This document shows positions 24,219-32,136 of a stretch of 39,898 bases of DNA, piece by piece. Location: positions 1-39,898 of the forward strand of contig NZ_KB898210.1 of assembly GCF_000377505.1 (NCBI RefSeq), in the 5' to 3' direction. The position numbers and the translations under genes are program-made. A model generated the notes under the pieces. It was given only the letters and a program-made list of their open reading frames with translations, had not been told where the DNA came from and made no database searches. Every line of letters starts with the position of its first letter. Positions within the stretch are counted from its first letter, which is position 1. Source of the DNA: Paenibacillus massiliensis 2301065 = DSM 16942. Lineage in GTDB: Bacteria; Bacillota; Bacilli; Paenibacillales; Paenibacillaceae.

Positions 24219-24671
24219 ATGAGCAAAGAAATCTCTCCGCTTGTAGCGGCCCTTGATATGCAGCCTCATCCTGAGGGCGGTTGGTACAAAGAAATGTGGA
24301 AGGCGAGCTTCCAGATTCCTAAGCCAGTGCTTCCGGATATTTATTCGGGACCAAGATTCGCAGCCTCATCTACGTATTTTTTGCTGCATCCAGGTGAGTT
24401 CTCGGAGTGGCATGTAGTACATTCTGATGAGCTGTGGCTCTACCATTCGGGTAGTCCCATCGAGCTGAAGCTTGGGGGCAACGGTGAGAACCCAGGTGAG
24501 GAGACTGTTATTATTCTTGGGGCAGATGTGGCTGCTGGCCAATCCCCGCAAGGACTAGTGCCTGGAGGTGTGTGGCAGACAGCTCGTCCGCTCGGTGATG
24601 AGCCTGTACTCGTCACTTGTGTTGTAGCTCCTGGATTCCACTTTGATGACTTCAAGCTGATCTCGCGTTAA
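24219..24671 (+). CDS. cupin superfamily protein, DUF985 family
   Basis: A 150-residue single-domain cupin. It opens LVAALDMQPHPEGGWYKEMW, the usual DUF985 signature; cupin motif 1 is LLHPGEFSEWHVVHSDELWLYHSG, and motif 2 lies around VPGGVWQTARPL. Family members bind small molecules or metal through the barrel; a specific reaction is not established. ATG follows GAAGGAAGG. It is monocistronic, with nested inverted repeats ~155 bp upstream that may be its operator. Confidence 0.85.
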   Translation: MSKEISPLVAALDMQPHPEGGWYKEMWKASFQIPKPVLPDIYSGPRFAASSTYFLLHPGEFSEWHVVHSDELWLYHSGSPIELKLGGNGENPGEETVIILGADVAAGQSPQGLVPGGVWQTARPLGDEPVLVTCVVAPGFHFDDFKLISR

Positions 24672-24781
24672 GGCTGTGCCGGATGGCGTATTTCCACCAT
24701 ATTTGAGCACATTAACAGGAATCGAAGGTGTGTTGTTGGGGATACGCGGGGGATGTAGGAATGTGGGCATACTTTTTCAAA

Positions 24782-24834
24782 GAAAAGCGTCCTTCTCAGA
24801 CTGAGCTTAGTACTCGGCGGGAAGGACGCTTTTT
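24782..24834. terminator. bidirectional terminator after the cupin gene
   Basis: AAAAGCGTCCTTC and GAAGGACGCTTTTT form a long stem bracketed by A4 and T5. It can serve the cupin gene on plus and the DUF4261 gene on minus. Confidence 0.88.
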
Positions 24835-24889
24835 AAATAGAAGGCTTTAAGACTTTAATAGTCTTCAGCAGAGATTTGTAGAAAGGCAC

Positions 24890-24947
24890 TTTTCTTGTAT
24901 GAAACTTACTTGTATGAACTTACTTGTATGAGAATTTCTTGCATGAA
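24890..24947. repeat. four short tandem repeats, period 14-15 bp
   Basis: CTTGTATGA recurs at 24894, 24909 and 24923, and as CTTGCATGA at 24938, with ACTTA or AATTT between copies. It lies 26 bp beyond the 3' end of the DUF4261 gene. Function unknown; slippage or protein-binding repeats are possible. Confidence 0.7.
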
Positions 24948-24972
24948 CAGATCACCTAAGGATTAGGCAACG

Positions 24973-25884
24973 TTAGGCACCTGCATAATGCTGGGGTCCA
25001 GGATTAATGTCGAGCACGATTCTGCGAGGCTGAACGAGCGAGTATTGATGCTCACATACCCAGCGCTGCTCCTCATCGTAGCCTACTGTCTCGCCATCGG
25101 AGATCACATCTCCCTGATTGAAGAGATAGTGGGCAATATTCAGCAGGAAGCCCGCCATCTCGTTAGGCTCAAGGGAATGGAAGTGGCACTGCACGTCAGG
25201 AATCCCGAGAGCGGCCAGCCCACAGCTGTCCATGACCAGATCCGATCTGCCCTCGATGGGAGCTGGTGCCTGATACATCCTGATGTTGAGCGCTCCATAT
25301 AGCAGCTGACCATCCTCCAGCGCTGCGAGATAGGCTTGTGGCTCCACCAGCTTATCGCTGCCTCTCCAGTACACAGCCTCACAAGGCAAGGTCTCCAGGA
25401 GCGCCTTCAGCACGCCAGTGAACAGCTCCAGTCTTTGCTGGTGTGGCAAGCCTGAGGCTACCAGATCATGCAGGATCAACGAATAGGAGCTACGCTCCAC
25501 AGCTTCTCTTGCATCCGGCCAGTGCCAGGCCTGTTGAAGAGCAGTTGTATATGTAGAGGGATCATATGCTCTATCCAGCGGGACGATGGCAGTCTGAGCG
25601 GGCAACGAACCATCTTCATATTCAACCATATAATTGAGATGGAAGAAATGTAGCAATGCTTCTGGATGCTCTTCGTTAGGCTCCCACACAGCAAGATTCT
25701 CCTCGCTCGTTGCGGCTCCATCATTCTCATTCCCTTGGTTAAGCGGGCCTGTGTATTCTTGAATTTTGGCGTAAAGCTTGTCCCTCTGAAGCACTGGTGG
25801 CTCCTTGAGCAGCAGCTCTACACTATATATTGCGGCAAAGCCATATTCATTCTCGGCTACCGTATCCTCCATGTTGTCAGTCAT
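24973..25884 (-). CDS. DUF4261-domain protein
   Basis: A 303-residue soluble, acidic protein with no signal or membrane segment. The N-terminal ~40 residues (YGFAAIYSVELLLKEPP) and the C-terminal region with SCGLAALGIPDVQCHFH and NEMAGFLLNIAHYLF fit DUF4261 proteins. Function unknown. ATG 25884 is preferred since GGAAGG lies 9 bases upstream; the ATG three codons earlier abuts the ribosome site. It is transcribed away from the aldo/keto reductase gene across ~430 bp with no obvious operon partner. Confidence 0.75.
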   Translation of the reverse strand: MTDNMEDTVAENEYGFAAIYSVELLLKEPPVLQRDKLYAKIQEYTGPLNQGNENDGAATSEENLAVWEPNEEHPEALLHFFHLNYMVEYEDGSLPAQTAIVPLDRAYDPSTYTTALQQAWHWPDAREAVERSSYSLILHDLVASGLPHQQRLELFTGVLKALLETLPCEAVYWRGSDKLVEPQAYLAALEDGQLLYGALNIRMYQAPAPIEGRSDLVMDSCGLAALGIPDVQCHFHSLEPNEMAGFLLNIAHYLFNQGDVISDGETVGYDEEQRWVCEHQYSLVQPRRIVLDINPGPQHYAGA

Positions 25885-25920
25885 TCGAGTCATCCTTCCT
25901 GTACTTGATCTCTAATCACA

Positions 25921-26310
25921 CTAAGTACCGCTTATTTGCGCTGTAAACATGCCAGTCAAGGCTAAAGGATTAGCTCTTGCCCTGCACGGGTTCCTTGCCA
26001 GTCTATGTATGATACAGCTTGCTCTCATGAAGCTCATTATACAGAGATTTACTATGGAAATCATGTGACCTTCAGCCTGGTCAATCTGATCAACCTGACC
26101 AGCATCACCAACATGAACAAAATGAACAACATCACCAACATCACCAACTTTATTGAATGATTCCCACCGAAGGATGATGTAGCTATAGACTTGGAAGTTG
26201 GCATATCCATTGCCCTGATACTTCGTCATCTTGTCCTCGAATATCGGGGCAGCCGATAAGGCTACCCCGAGCTTAATCACGATCCCATCAATCATTAAAG
26301 CTAGCAACAA
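25921..26310 (-). other. doubtful 129-codon open frame, possibly a decayed gene
   Basis: An open frame begins 12 bp after the aldo/keto reductase stop on the same strand. The start (TTG, or ATG 15 bases later) has no ribosome site and the C-terminal half is a low-complexity Val/Gly/Asp stretch made by a DNA repeat. The first 50 residues look protein-like (FEDKMTKYQGNGYANFQVYS). It may be a remnant or chance ORF; I do not call it a gene. Confidence 0.2.
26081..26149. repeat. degenerate ATCACCAAC tandem repeat
   Basis: About 65 bases built from variants of ATCACCAAC and ATGAACAA, with two exact ATCACCAAC copies near 26131-26147. On the minus strand it reads as GDVGDV-like repeats. It lies in the gene-poor stretch between the DUF4261 and aldo/keto reductase genes. 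Confidence 0.6.
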
Positions 26311-26321
26311 TTTTGAAATGA

Positions 26322-27149
26322 TCAGAAATTAAAGTTATCCGGGTCTGGACCCGTGCGCTTGTCCTCATTTAATGCGTCGATCTGCGTCATATCCTCTGGA
26401 GTCAGTTCGAAATCAAAGATGTCAGCGTTGGCTCGAATACGCTCCTCGTGGACAGATTTGGGGATCGTAATGACCCCATGCTGCAGATCCCAACGCAGGA
26501 TCACCTGTGCTACTGATTTTCCGTACTTCGCTGCAATGTCCTTAAGCGTACTGTTGTCCAGGAGAGCACCACCACCAAGTGGGGACCAGGCTTCAAGCTG
26601 AATTCCCTGCTCCTTGCAGAAGCGTCGTAGCTCCACTTGTGTGAGCTGGGGATGGAACTCTACCTGATTCACAGCCGGAATGATCTCGGAGGAGCTCATC
26701 AGGTCCTGCAGATGATGAATCTGGAAATTACTAACGCCAATGGCGCGAATACGCCCTTCCTTATATAGCTTTTCCATGGCTCTCCAAGTATCCTTGTACT
26801 TTCCTTTGACAGGCCAGTGAATCAAATACAAATCCAGCACCTCCAGGCCCAAACGGGTCATGCTGCCCTCGAAGGCTTCCAGTGTGGATTCATAGCCCTG
26901 ATCCTTATTGAAGAGCTTGGAGGTAATGAACAGATCCTCCCGAGGAACACCGGATTCGCGAATGCCTTGGCCGACGCCCTCTTCATTATTATAGCCTCTA
27001 GCTGTATCAATGCTGCGGTAGCCCGATTGAATGGCATATTTGACGGTGTCCACGACCTCTTGCCCATCCTCAACCTTCCAGACGCCCAGACCGAACCAAG
27101 GCATCTTGACGCCGTTATTCAAAGTGACTGTATCCTGCAAATGCTTCAT
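26322..27149 (-). CDS. aldo/keto reductase, YvgN/YtbE-type
   Basis: A 275-residue NADPH-dependent reductase of aldehydes and ketones. The catalytic tetrad is visible: Asp and Tyr in SIDTARGYNNEEG, Lys in FITSKLFNKDQG, His in LYLIHWPVKG. The NADP-binding C-terminus contains IPKSVHEERIRANADIFDFEL. ATG 27149 follows GAGGGAGGAA at 9 bases; the ATG 11 codons earlier lacks a site. No operon partner is clear; a general carbonyl or methylglyoxal detoxification role is the family norm. Confidence 0.92.
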   Translation of the reverse strand: MKHLQDTVTLNNGVKMPWFGLGVWKVEDGQEVVDTVKYAIQSGYRSIDTARGYNNEEGVGQGIRESGVPREDLFITSKLFNKDQGYESTLEAFEGSMTRLGLEVLDLYLIHWPVKGKYKDTWRAMEKLYKEGRIRAIGVSNFQIHHLQDLMSSSEIIPAVNQVEFHPQLTQVELRRFCKEQGIQLEAWSPLGGGALLDNSTLKDIAAKYGKSVAQVILRWDLQHGVITIPKSVHEERIRANADIFDFELTPEDMTQIDALNEDKRTGPDPDNFNF

Positions 27150-27330
27150 TACTTGAATTCCTCCCTCACTGTCATGGTACACCGGAAAGTCCGGCCTTAT
27201 ATATTTACCCTTATTTTAACGGATACAAGCTGCATCTGGGCAGAAAATAACATTGAAATTTGGGATTTTCCACGGACGGTGATAATATGGTTCCAAAGGA
27301 TGATTGCAGGCTTAATGATGGAGGATGAAC

Positions 27331-28587
27331 ATGGCAAAACCGAAACAGACCAAGAAGGCGGCCACCTGGTCGCTTGTCATTATGGGGGCGGGCTTCGCGG
27401 CTACGTTACCTTTTCAACATATACCAGGTGTGCGTCTCGTGACGGGCGCATTCGAAGCAGGCATGGTTGGGGGATTAGCGGACTGGTTCGCAGTCACTGC
27501 GTTGTTCCGACATCCGCTGGGGATTCCTATTCCCCATACAGCACTATTACCAAAGAATCGTGAGAAGCTAACGGATGCACTTGTTAATACCGTAGAAAAT
27601 AATCTTCTGAACAAGGAAAGTATTTCCTCCAAGATTCATGGAGCTCGTCTGGCTGAGCTGGTGGTGAATGCGCTGGAAAAAGGATTGGAGACTCCACAGG
27701 CCTCCAAGACTATCGACCATATAGCGAAGCGGCTGGTTGAGCACATTCCGCTCGAAGGGCTGGTGCCTGTGCTCACTGCAGAAATTCGCCATCAGGTCAC
27801 AGCTATGGATACAAGGCCAATCCTGGAGCAACTGGCAAAGGGAATCGTGGACAAGAGCTATGATTCCAAGGCGCTTGACTATGCTCTGGGGCAGGCTGAA
27901 TCCTGGCTAATGAAGCCGGATAGTCAATATATGCTGGGCTCCATGGGGATGCAGGCCATTGCTGGTCTGCAGCTTAATGGGCTGATGCAGTTCGCGGTGA
28001 ATGCATTTATGGGGTATCTGAATGAGGAGCGTATGGGGGAGATGATTCGTCATTTCCTGCTGGAGCGAATCGATGAACTGCGAATGCAATCTCATCCGCG
28101 CCGGGAGGCAGTCCTGAGAGCGATGAAGGAGCAGGTCAGAAGGCTCGCGACAGACGATACGCTGCATGAAGGTCTGAACGACTGGAAGGCGGATTGGGCC
28201 GCTTCCTGGCAAGGTGAGGAGCTTATTCATACCAAGCTGGAGGAGCTACGTACCCGATTGCTGGCAGGGATGGAGGATGGAGCCTATGTAGAGCGTCATC
28301 TACTGCCTGTCGTTCGGCGGATGATTGATTATGTGCGTCAGGAGCAAGGGCTACTGGATAAGCTGAATTCCCAGGCAGTGGACCTTGTCACAGGGCTTCT
28401 AGAAGCTAATCATGGAAAGATCGGCAAGCTGGTGCGTGAGAACGTGGATAAGATGGATAACGACACCTTAATCGCGTTGATGGAGGATAAATTGGGTCAG
28501 GATATACAGTGGATTCGGATTAATGGCGCGCTGACGGGCTTTTTAATAGGGATTGTATTGACAGGCATCCGTATGGTCCTTGAGTAA
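27331..28587 (+). CDS. DUF445 family membrane protein
   Basis: A 418-residue protein with an N-terminal membrane segment (~12-30, WSLVIMGAGFAATLPF), a glycine-rich FEAGMVGGLADWFAVTALFRHPLG block diagnostic of DUF445, a long helical amphipathic middle region and a C-terminal membrane segment (GALTGFLIGIVLTGIRMVL). Start is the second of two close ATGs, 6 bases after GGAGG. Function unknown; the family is described only as membrane-associated. Confidence 0.85.
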   Translation: MAKPKQTKKAATWSLVIMGAGFAATLPFQHIPGVRLVTGAFEAGMVGGLADWFAVTALFRHPLGIPIPHTALLPKNREKLTDALVNTVENNLLNKESISSKIHGARLAELVVNALEKGLETPQASKTIDHIAKRLVEHIPLEGLVPVLTAEIRHQVTAMDTRPILEQLAKGIVDKSYDSKALDYALGQAESWLMKPDSQYMLGSMGMQAIAGLQLNGLMQFAVNAFMGYLNEERMGEMIRHFLLERIDELRMQSHPRREAVLRAMKEQVRRLATDDTLHEGLNDWKADWAASWQGEELIHTKLEELRTRLLAGMEDGAYVERHLLPVVRRMIDYVRQEQGLLDKLNSQAVDLVTGLLEANHGKIGKLVRENVDKMDNDTLIALMEDKLGQDIQWIRINGALTGFLIGIVLTGIRMVLE

Positions 28588-28756
28588 GATAAGTGAAGTG
28601 GTGAGACCATGAGTGGAGTAAGACAAGTGTGTCGGGGAGATCGGCAACGTTAAAAATCGGGTGTTTGGAAGATAAGCAGACGGGTGTATAGGTCTGATTT
28701 ACAGCAAAGATGCAATTTTTTATACAAATATAGGTAAAGTAGGTGTGGATAATAAT

Positions 28757-28808
28757 CAAAGCTGCTGGCCAGGAAGGGATGCGTGAACTCGTCCTTCGGC
28801 AGCTTTTT
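28757..28808 (+). terminator. intrinsic terminator after the DUF445 gene
   Basis: AAAGCTGC at ~28758 pairs with GCAGCTTT ending ~28804, with an inner GGAAGGG/TCCTTC stem, followed by a run of T. Downstream, 28809-29205 holds no long gene: two tiny ORFs with ribosome sites and a weak TCTGGA/TCCAGA inverted repeat (28990-29017). Confidence 0.8.
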
Positions 28809-28877
28809 TTGCGTTATGCAGCGATAGGATGCACTCAATGGTGGTAGCGGCATGTATGCAAGGGAAGGAGTGTAAAA

Positions 28878-28913
28878 GTGAAAAAGATGTCGAAAAAAAG
28901 GATAATATTGTAG
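28878..28913 (+). CDS. possible 11-residue ORF upstream of the chemotaxis gene
   Basis: GTG start 7 bases after GGAAGGAG; it encodes MKKMSKKRIIL and then stops. It looks like the first residues of a signal peptide, so it could be the stub of a decayed exported protein or a small regulatory ORF. Confidence 0.25.
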   Translation: MKKMSKKRIIL

Positions 28914-29006
28914 TTCTAAAGGACCGTTTTCTTCTATGTAACTAACATAAGTATAGCTTGATCTCGATATATTCCATGAATACTATAAGTCTGGAGGTCC
29001 TAGTAT

Positions 29007-29045
29007 ATGAGTCCAGAAGGCCCATATTTTGAGAACAATACATAA
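29007..29045 (+). CDS. possible 12-residue ORF upstream of the chemotaxis gene
   Basis: ATG 9 bases after TGGAGG; it encodes MSPEGPYFENNT. Its start lies in the loop of a TCTGGA/TCCAGA inverted repeat. There is no other support for translation. Confidence 0.2.
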   Translation: MSPEGPYFENNT

Positions 29046-29205
29046 CCATGACTAGATAGAAGTATTTAGAGAGTATGTAGACGCTTGTAGAAAAGATGCG
29101 CAACATGATTACTATACCTTTTGAAGTAAGCTAATTCGGATAATGTGATCCGTACAGAAGTATTAGTTTGTCCATTTTCAGCATATTATGAAGGAGTGAG
29201 TCGTC

Positions 29206-30969
29206 TTGTTTAATAGGTTACGGTGGAGTACGCTCCCGTTTTTTGTCAAAAATCTTGTGATTTCCTTCGGAAGTATTGTTCTTATCGGCGTTATATTAAT
29301 TACATCAAGCTACCAGCTTCAAAAAAGTATACTGGTGGAGCAGCTGTATGATCAGGCTGAAGTCATGACTCTGAAATGGTCCAACGATCTGGATGTAAGT
29401 AAGGTCGTTGCGGCGATAGATGAAAAAAGTTATGCAGGTCCTGTGCAAAAGGAGTTGAGGGATTACCTGGATTCGATTCATGAGTTCTATCCCAATATTG
29501 CACAGGCCTATATTTTTGGTGTGGAGCTTGAGGGTGGGGACCAGACCTCCGTCATTGCAATTCCTACGAATCTCGTGGAGCCGTTTGAGAAGGATAATCT
29601 GCCAGCAGGTGCCATGTATCCTTTGCCTCAAGAGAACGTGGTGGCTCTTGGGCACATGATGGAGAATGATCAGCCTTCATTCAGTACCTTCTATACGGAC
29701 GATTACGGAACCTGGACAACGATGATCTATCCCATCAAAAATGACCAAGGTCAGTTGATCGGAGCACTTTATTTCGATATTGATGCGAGTGCCGTGCCTA
29801 AGGGACTGAACAAAATGCTTACTTACGGCTCTATTTTCCTAGTAGCCTTCCTGTTGCTGTGTATCGTGTTGCAGTTCGTTTTGCTGAAGAAGACGCTGCG
29901 CCCGATTCGCAATCTGATGCAGGGCATCGAGGAAGTGAGTACAGGGAATCTGGATATCACCATAGAGACGGGGAAAGATGATCTGGGTGTCATCAACCAG
30001 AAGTTCAATGAGATGATCGGACGGATCAATGATACGATCTATAAGGTTCAAGTAACCGCAGGTCAGCTGTCCAGCTCGTCCCAAAGCCTGATGGAGATCT
30101 CAGCGACCAATAACAGCAGCATTCAACGGATTAGTGGCAATATTCGAGAGATTTCTACAGGGCTTAACTCTCAGGATCAGGCGACGATCGAAAGTGCGCG
30201 ATCCATGGCAGAGATGTCAACCGTAGTACAGACGATTGCCAGTAGCTCAGCAGATGTGGCTGATGAGGCTCTAGGTATGGAGGAGCGCTCCCGCGCGGGT
30301 CATGAACGGATGAGTCAGGTTATCCAGCAGATGAACCTAATCTCTGACGCTGTGCATAACACTTCAAGCTCGATCCGTTCGCTGGAGAATCGCTCTAATG
30401 AGATTAGCAGCATCGTGAATATGATTACGGAGATTGCCAATCAGACCAACCTGCTGGCGCTGAATGCCTCGATTGAAGCTGCGCGTGTAGGGGAAGAGGG
30501 GAGAGGCTTCGCCGTAGTAGCCGGGGAAGTTCGCAAGCTGGCTGAGCAGTCTCAGGAATCAGCGCAGCAAATCCGTGGATTGATTGACGAGATTCAAGAG
30601 CACATTGGGAAATCAGCAGTAGCCATGCAGCAGGGCTCAATTGAGGTCGACAAGGGCCTGAATGTCACTCAAGAGACGGGTGAATTTTTCGAGAATATCA
30701 TGGCAGCCACGAATAAAGTTGCTAACCAGATACAAGATATCTCCAGCTCTACTGAAGAAATATCCGCAAGCACTCAGGAAATGACAGCGACTGCGGAGGA
30801 ATTATCTATTAGTGTAAGTAAGGCTGCGAACAGCAGCAAGCAAATTCAGGAGTCTACTGCAGAGCAGGAAGCCTCCATGGCGATGATCGTTACGGCCTCT
30901 GATGAGCTGTCTACGGTATCGCAACAGCTACAGGAACTGATCTCCTTCTTCAAGGTTCGGGAGAGCTGA
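29206..30969 (+). CDS. methyl-accepting chemotaxis protein
   Basis: A 587-residue transducer. Membrane segment ~14-34, extracellular sensor ~35-200 (GVELEGGDQTSVIAIPTN, cache-like in size), second membrane segment ~203-225, HAMP ~226-280, then the cytoplasmic signalling domain with the hairpin tip EIANQTNLLALNASIEAARVGEEGRGFAVVAGEVRKLAE near residues 408-447. The start is TTG, 9 bases after AAGGAG; no ATG is placed better. It passes ligand binding to CheA/CheW, which are not encoded here. The ligand is unknown. Confidence 0.93.
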   Translation: MFNRLRWSTLPFFVKNLVISFGSIVLIGVILITSSYQLQKSILVEQLYDQAEVMTLKWSNDLDVSKVVAAIDEKSYAGPVQKELRDYLDSIHEFYPNIAQAYIFGVELEGGDQTSVIAIPTNLVEPFEKDNLPAGAMYPLPQENVVALGHMMENDQPSFSTFYTDDYGTWTTMIYPIKNDQGQLIGALYFDIDASAVPKGLNKMLTYGSIFLVAFLLLCIVLQFVLLKKTLRPIRNLMQGIEEVSTGNLDITIETGKDDLGVINQKFNEMIGRINDTIYKVQVTAGQLSSSSQSLMEISATNNSSIQRISGNIREISTGLNSQDQATIESARSMAEMSTVVQTIASSSADVADEALGMEERSRAGHERMSQVIQQMNLISDAVHNTSSSIRSLENRSNEISSIVNMITEIANQTNLLALNASIEAARVGEEGRGFAVVAGEVRKLAEQSQESAQQIRGLIDEIQEHIGKSAVAMQQGSIEVDKGLNVTQETGEFFENIMAATNKVANQIQDISSSTEEISASTQEMTATAEELSISVSKAANSSKQIQESTAEQEASMAMIVTASDELSTVSQQLQELISFFKVRES

Positions 30970-30974
30970 TCCCT

Positions 30975-31048
30975 CAAAAAAACACCGCTTCTCTTCGACG
31001 ATGCGAGCACCTTGTGTGCTACGCTTGTCGAAAGAAGCGGTGTTTTAT
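30975..31048. terminator. long bidirectional terminator after the chemotaxis gene
   Basis: AAAAACACCGCTTCT...TTCGAC (30975-30999) pairs with GTCGAAAGAAGCGGTGTTTT (31027-31046) and is followed by ATTT. The A-rich left arm lets it also terminate the minus-strand copper operon. Confidence 0.88.
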
Positions 31049-31179
31049 TTAGATCATAGAGTATATAAATTTTTACCGGAGCTGAACCATACGATCATCG
31101 CAAGAAAAACTTCAACTTAATGCGGTCTGTCTTCTGAGAAAATGCGACGATAGAGGTTTTTCTTATTGTCCTGTCCGGA

Positions 31180-32013
31180 TTATCGACGTTGACGATTACG
31201 GATCGCTAGCGTCAGAGCTGCCAGTGAAATGACAAGACCAGCAATACTGATTACAGTCGTACTCGTGTTCATAGGAGAAGCAGCAGTCTCCGTGCCAGAC
31301 GCTGTCTGTCCAGTGCTAGCATCCGTCTGTGCTGGAGTACCAGCTTGCTCTTCGGCATTCTCTGGTGCTGTGCTACCTGTCGATGAATCTGTAGCTGCCG
31401 TATCATTGGAGGCCTCATTATTGTCTGCTGATCCTGTAGTGCCTCCGCTCAGATCCCCTTCAGTATGATGGCCATCAGTGTTACCGTGGGAATGTCCTGT
31501 ATCCGATGCTGCAGTGTCATCAGCAGTGACCTTGGTGATGGAATGGGGACGTTGGGAGCCTTCCCCGCCGGTCCATTCAACGATGCTTCCATCAGCATAG
31601 TATTGGAAAGCATTCCAGGTGACATCAGCCTCTCCTGAAGGATTAACTGCCACAAAGCTGAAGCGCTGATACTGACCAGCTTCAATACCATCTCCTTCGG
31701 ATGTCCAGGTGACGGTGTCGACCTTTCCCGCCGCATTGCGATCAATGGCGACAGTCCAGCCAGGCACGGGCTCATATTGCTTGAAATCTACATTATCAGG
31801 CACCTTCAACGCGACTTTGTTGGTAGCAACCTCTTTCTCTACAGGGACCTTCATCGTATAGGTCTCCCAGGCACCAGGCTTGGATACCGCAGGGGATACA
31901 GTGACATGAGCGCTGGCAATGCCAGCGAACAGTAGCATCGCTGCAGCAGCTGTAGTCAGCGTTGTCATGAGCTTGGTGAATGGACGGGAGTGCTTCTTGA
32001 ATCGTGTGAACAT
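31180..32013 (-). CDS. ycnI: YcnI-like copper-binding protein (DUF1775)
   Basis: A 277-residue exported, membrane-anchored protein. The signal peptide ends ...GIASA, giving a mature N-terminus HVTVSPAVSKPGAWETYTMKVP; the N-terminal His is the expected copper ligand. The DUF1775 domain spans ~36-165, followed by a His-rich GHSHGNTDGHHTEGD segment, a Ser/Thr/Ala-rich low-complexity linker, a C-terminal membrane helix (VISIAGLVISLAALTLAI) and a basic tail RNRQRR. It lies ~124 bp after the CopC-CopD gene in the same direction, as in Bacillus ycnJ-ycnI. It probably hands copper to that transporter. The repressor YcnK is not present here. Confidence 0.88.
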   Translation of the reverse strand: MFTRFKKHSRPFTKLMTTLTTAAAAMLLFAGIASAHVTVSPAVSKPGAWETYTMKVPVEKEVATNKVALKVPDNVDFKQYEPVPGWTVAIDRNAAGKVDTVTWTSEGDGIEAGQYQRFSFVAVNPSGEADVTWNAFQYYADGSIVEWTGGEGSQRPHSITKVTADDTAASDTGHSHGNTDGHHTEGDLSGGTTGSADNNEASNDTAATDSSTGSTAPENAEEQAGTPAQTDASTGQTASGTETAASPMNTSTTVISIAGLVISLAALTLAIRNRQRR

Positions 32014-32136
32014 GTTGAATACCTCGCTTTATGATTGGATTGGGATACTTCGTTAATTGCTACAGACAAAATCAAGCAAATGAGCGTTGTGAAGCTCCGA
32101 TGTACGTTCAAGAGGCGAATCACACACGCTTGTAGC

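Noticed and set aside
26081..26149. CRISPR-like array
   Set aside because: The repeats are 9 bp, degenerate and without unique spacers; no cas genes are nearby.
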